Assembly (NCBI RefSeq): GCF_002760435.1
Contig: NZ_AUUU01000051.1
Location: 1-64,000 of the forward strand
Direction: 5' to 3'
Source of the DNA: Clostridium sp. LS
GTDB lineage: Bacteria > Bacillota > Clostridia > Clostridiales > Clostridiaceae
Length of the DNA: 64,000 nt
Below the pieces are notes generated by a model. That model was not told the DNA's origin and did not search any database. It saw nothing but the letters and a program-made list of their open reading frames with translations. Below are positions 60,938-64,000 of the stretch, in pieces. Positions within the stretch are counted from its first letter, which is position 1. Each line of letters begins with the position of its first letter. The position numbers were made by a program, and so were the translations under genes.

Positions 60938-62782
60938 CTACTCTTCATAACTATATATATCTGAGAATTCAATGTTTATCTTTTCTATACAGTCTTTACC
61001 TATTGAATCACAAAATGAAAATTCCTCTATCACTTCATCCACTAACCCATATGGGATATAAATAATGAACTCTGTCCCAATTCCAATACTGCTTTTAACA
61101 GATATTGTACCTTCGTGCAATTCAATTAATGATTTTACAAGGGAAAGTCCTATTCCACTTCCTTCATGATCCCTGTTTAATGACTTATCAACTTGTACAA
61201 AGCGTTCAAATATTGAATCTATTTTTTCTTCTGGAATACCTCTGCCTGTATCCTGTATTCTTATACAAATTTTCTCTAAACAATCTTCAATATTCACCAT
61301 AATACTTCCACCAAAAGGCGTAAATTTTATTGCATTTGATAATAAATTTAGTATAACTCTTTCTATTTTTTCTGGATCACAAGCAATAATTTTTTCTTCA
61401 ATATCAGTATCAAATATAAGGGATAAACCTTTACTTTCAACATAATCAACTACAGATAAAGTGATATTTTCAACTAAGCTTACTAAATCAATATTCTGCT
61501 TACTAATATCAAAATACCCTGAATCAATCTTGGTTATGTCAATTAAATTATTAATTAATCTTAAAATCCGATAGCAATTTTGCTTCATTATTCTCGTATA
61601 TTTAAATATATCCACAGACTCATCTATAACTTCGCAATTCTTAAGTTTCAATTCATGCATCTGAAGTGCCGAAAAAATTACATTTAAAGGTGTCCTTAAT
61701 TCATGTGATATATTCGAAAAAAATTCCGTCTTAATTCTATCATATTCTTTTAACTCATTTAATAATTTTCTTTCTTTCTCAACGTTTTTTTGAATTTCTT
61801 CCATATGTTTTTTTTCCGTAATATCTATAGCAATTCTCATAAATAGCTTATGCCCATCTTGCATTTCACCAATATATGCTGAGTAAAAGTTCCAAACTCT
61901 AACTTCTTGGTAACGTGTTCTAATGGTATATTCGCCTTCATCTAATCTTGTATCAGATAAAAATAATTTGATATCCTTATCACCTATATCTGATGTGAAA
62001 ACTTCTGATATTTCTGCCCATCCAGAAATAGTTGGAATATCGTTATTTGTATAGCCTGTTATTTTAGTCCATGTTCTATTAAGTTTTTTGACTTGACCAT
62101 CTTCAGTATATAACATTATAGGCACAGGAGCTTCCTCAATGGAATAACGAAATTGTCTTTCACTTTCTTTTAAAGCTTCTTCTGTTTTCGTTCTTTCATT
62201 AATTTCTTCTTCCAATATAATATTAAATTCCTTCAATTCTAATGTTATATCATCTATCTGCTTTGTTTTTTCATTAACTTGTTTTTCTAAGACTTGATTT
62301 ATTTTTGTCAATTCTTCATTAATTCTTTCTAATTCATTATTGGGTGTACTGAAATCATCTTTTAACTTTTCAATTTCATTTTCCATTAACTTAAGTTTTA
62401 ATTGTGTCTCTATTCTTGCAATAACTTCATATTCATTAAGAGGTGTACATAGGTAATCCGCCCCGCCCATATTGAATATTCTATCCTTATTGATTTTTTC
62501 AGTTTTATTTATAAAAATAATTGAAATTTCGTTAAGTTCACTATCTTTTCCTAGAGCATCGCTTATTTCATATCCACTTTCTTCATTAATACTGATATCT
62601 AATATAATTATATCAGGCAGATTTTCTTTTATATATTTTAAAACAAGTTCATCATTTCGTATATTTATGATATGTTCATATCCTTTATTCTTAAGAGCTC
62701 GATATAATATATTCGCATTGTCATCACACTCGCCAATAATAAGTATATTAGCTTGATTCAAAAAAAATTGCATGTTTTTCAT
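60938..62782 (-). CDS. Receiver-PAS hybrid sensor histidine kinase
   Basis: 614 aa from the ATG at 62782 (GAGG upstream). Domain order: response-regulator receiver (about 10-130, phospho-Asp in IIILDIS near residue 62), coiled-coil (about 135-210), PAS (about 212-330), HisKA with FFSNISHELRTPLNV (about 365-380) and HATPase with NLLSNAIKFT, DTGRGIPEE and GSGIGLSLVKSL. No membrane segment, so it is a soluble kinase. The receiver lysine is replaced by Thr (LCTPLN). It is 100 bases downstream of the FIST gene and probably works with it. Confidence 0.9.
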   Translation of the reverse strand: MKNMQFFLNQANILIIGECDDNANILYRALKNKGYEHIINIRNDELVLKYIKENLPDIIILDISINEESGYEISDALGKDSELNEISIIFINKTEKINKDRIFNMGGADYLCTPLNEYEVIARIETQLKLKLMENEIEKLKDDFSTPNNELERINEELTKINQVLEKQVNEKTKQIDDITLELKEFNIILEEEINERTKTEEALKESERQFRYSIEEAPVPIMLYTEDGQVKKLNRTWTKITGYTNNDIPTISGWAEISEVFTSDIGDKDIKLFLSDTRLDEGEYTIRTRYQEVRVWNFYSAYIGEMQDGHKLFMRIAIDITEKKHMEEIQKNVEKERKLLNELKEYDRIKTEFFSNISHELRTPLNVIFSALQMHELKLKNCEVIDESVDIFKYTRIMKQNCYRILRLINNLIDITKIDSGYFDISKQNIDLVSLVENITLSVVDYVESKGLSLIFDTDIEEKIIACDPEKIERVILNLLSNAIKFTPFGGSIMVNIEDCLEKICIRIQDTGRGIPEEKIDSIFERFVQVDKSLNRDHEGSGIGLSLVKSLIELHEGTISVKSSIGIGTEFIIYIPYGLVDEVIEEFSFCDSIGKDCIEKINIEFSDIYSYEE

Positions 62783-62881
62783 TATTTTAGGCCTCACTTT
62801 GATATATTCTATTTAAAAAATGAAAAATAAATGCTAAAATTGTTTCTTATCTATTTTAATTACACCTGTTACCATAACTCC

Positions 62882-64000
62882 TTATATAATAAGCTTTGAT
62901 TTAAAAACAATCATAGCAGATGTATGATTCATATGCCCAATGAATTGTTCTCCATATCCTGAAAACCCTATAGTTGGAATATCTTTGAATATATCAGCAT
63001 ACTCTTTCACTAAATTTTTTCTTTCTAATTCTAACGCTCTATGGGTACATTGAAAATTTATAATACCATCTAATCTTTCAAATTCATTTAATTTCTTTTC
63101 AATTACTTTTTTTGTATCTTCAATAATATTAGTAGCTTTAAGGAGTTTTACTTCCATGCCCTCAAGTATATTGCAATAAAAAGATAAACTTGTTCCCACT
63201 ACTTGCTGTGGCCCCCGTACATATATATCGTTTTCTCCTGCTATCAATCCCAACGGATTTGTCATAAAATATTTCGAAACATCATCAATTGAGGATGCAT
63301 TTACAGCCTTAGCATACTCGACAATTGCTGGCCTATTGTTTAATTCTATGACTTCACGTTTTTCTTCATTAACCTTATTGGCTATAAATGTATAATCTAA
63401 TGCTTCAAAACTTTGAGTCTTAATAATACCAAATTCAGCATTATCGTTAACTTTCAGCAATATTAGAACAGCTGCATCAGTATATGCGCACCCATTTGCA
63501 GAAACAAAGGTTCTTAAAAATTTATTATCATCTCCAGCTGACCCACCAACAAAAAGAACATTAGTCCTATTGCCTATTAAATCCATTATTTTTTCTTCCT
63601 TCATACTAAGGCCATCGGTTAAAGTCATACCAATATACTTTTTCGTATCCATATTGTAAAGACTCTCATTAAAATAATCTTCAAATGAAGTAAAGGTGTT
63701 TTCTAAATTTAAATCTTCCTTTATGTTCTCGATTACTTCAACTTTAATATCTGAAATAATATTTGAATTAATAGCCATTGCTACAACTGAGTTTTTTAAC
63801 ATATGTCCGTTTGTTAATTCTCCAGCCGTAGAACACCCGACAACAATGCATTCCTTGAAAGCTTCTTTCATAAGCTTACTAAGCTTTTGTTGGTTGAAAT
63901 TAGAAGATGCAAAAAAAACTATCAACCGTATATCTTTAATATTCAATTGATTCTTTATATCTATAACAACTTCCTCTTCTATATATTTTGTTGAGAAAGA
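62882..64000 (-). CDS. FIST domain sensory protein, 5' end outside the window
   Basis: At least 372 codons; the frame stays open from the internal TTG at 63946 to the window edge (SFSTKYIEEEVVIDIKNQL...), so the true start lies beyond 64000. The FIST_N domain shows LIVFFASSNFN, VVGCSTAGELTNG and GMTLTDGLSMKEE, with GGSAGDDNKF; FIST_C follows with FMTNPLGLIAGENDIYVRGPQ and PTIGFSGYGEQFIGHMNHTSAMIVF. FIST domains bind small ligands, possibly amino acids, in signal transduction. The next gene is the receiver-PAS kinase. Confidence 0.88.
   Translation of the reverse strand, partial: SFSTKYIEEEVVIDIKNQLNIKDIRLIVFFASSNFNQQKLSKLMKEAFKECIVVGCSTAGELTNGHMLKNSVVAMAINSNIISDIKVEVIENIKEDLNLENTFTSFEDYFNESLYNMDTKKYIGMTLTDGLSMKEEKIMDLIGNRTNVLFVGGSAGDDNKFLRTFVSANGCAYTDAAVLILLKVNDNAEFGIIKTQSFEALDYTFIANKVNEEKREVIELNNRPAIVEYAKAVNASSIDDVSKYFMTNPLGLIAGENDIYVRGPQQVVGTSLSFYCNILEGMEVKLLKATNIIEDTKKVIEKKLNEFERLDGIINFQCTHRALELERKNLVKEYADIFKDIPTIGFSGYGEQFIGHMNHTSAMIVFKSKLII

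Overview
The window is AT-rich chromosomal DNA from an endospore-forming, motile, Gram-positive anaerobe-type Firmicute, most likely Clostridium sensu stricto (I would guess the C. beijerinckii-like branch, but the species cannot be fixed from sequence alone). Reasons: the gene order of the division/cell-wall cluster, sporulation markers (SpoVD-type PBP, YtxC), meso-DAP peptidoglycan genes (dapF, a DNPR-type MurE), a T-box phe operon, an infC-rpmI-rplT attenuator and Bacillus/Clostridium-type BirA and MraZ operators.

Layout. 1-4.3 kb: accessory-like strip of small minus-strand genes of unknown function, a decayed MORN-repeat gene, three near-identical tetraloop terminators and three copies of an unusual promoter-like motif (GTCAGA-N16-CGAATA), one of which seems to drive a short structured RNA. 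4.4-12.4 kb: a lipoprotein, dapF, rqcH, an RpiR regulator, a THUMP methyltransferase, pyrR and an rluD-type pseudouridine synthase. 12.7-14.2 kb: motAB on the plus strand. 14.4-32.5 kb: one long minus-strand division and wall block, in transcription order mraZ-rsmH-ftsL-spoVD-pbp2-murE-murF-mraY-ftsW, a terminator, then ftsQ-DUF881-sbp-DUF881 and yggS-sepF-yggT-ylmH-divIVA. 32.7-39.6 kb: translation block pheST (T-box), a TrmH-type methyltransferase, infC-rpmI-rplT behind an L20-type leader, and ytxC. 39.8-48 kb: a DUF6873-like protein, a small unlisted ORF, a BirA-controlled bioY-thiolase-ligase operon, an ABC-F protein, an HxlR regulator divergent from an amidohydrolase, and yjdF behind a riboswitch-type leader. 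48-58.3 kb: ilvA, a 262-bp imperfect palindrome, an alpha/beta hydrolase, a HAD phosphatase, a LysR regulator, a tandem hairpin-repeat array, a heterodimeric ABC exporter, udk, an unknown membrane protein and a CarD-type regulator. 58.4-64 kb: a zinc-ribbon microprotein, an unknown membrane protein and a receiver-PAS-histidine kinase next to a FIST sensor protein that runs off the right edge.

The most informative points are: the shared promoter-like motif and candidate small RNA at 2.2-3.5 kb; the tandem PBP pair, where only one copy keeps the cysteine pair known from SpoVD redox control; the exact BirA operator over a consensus promoter in front of bioY; the MraZ operator array; two unusual non-coding repeats (49.2-49.5 kb and 52.1-52.2 kb); and several short genes (51-54 aa) that a length cut-off would miss. 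No rRNA, tRNA, CRISPR array, prophage or complete insertion sequence was seen.
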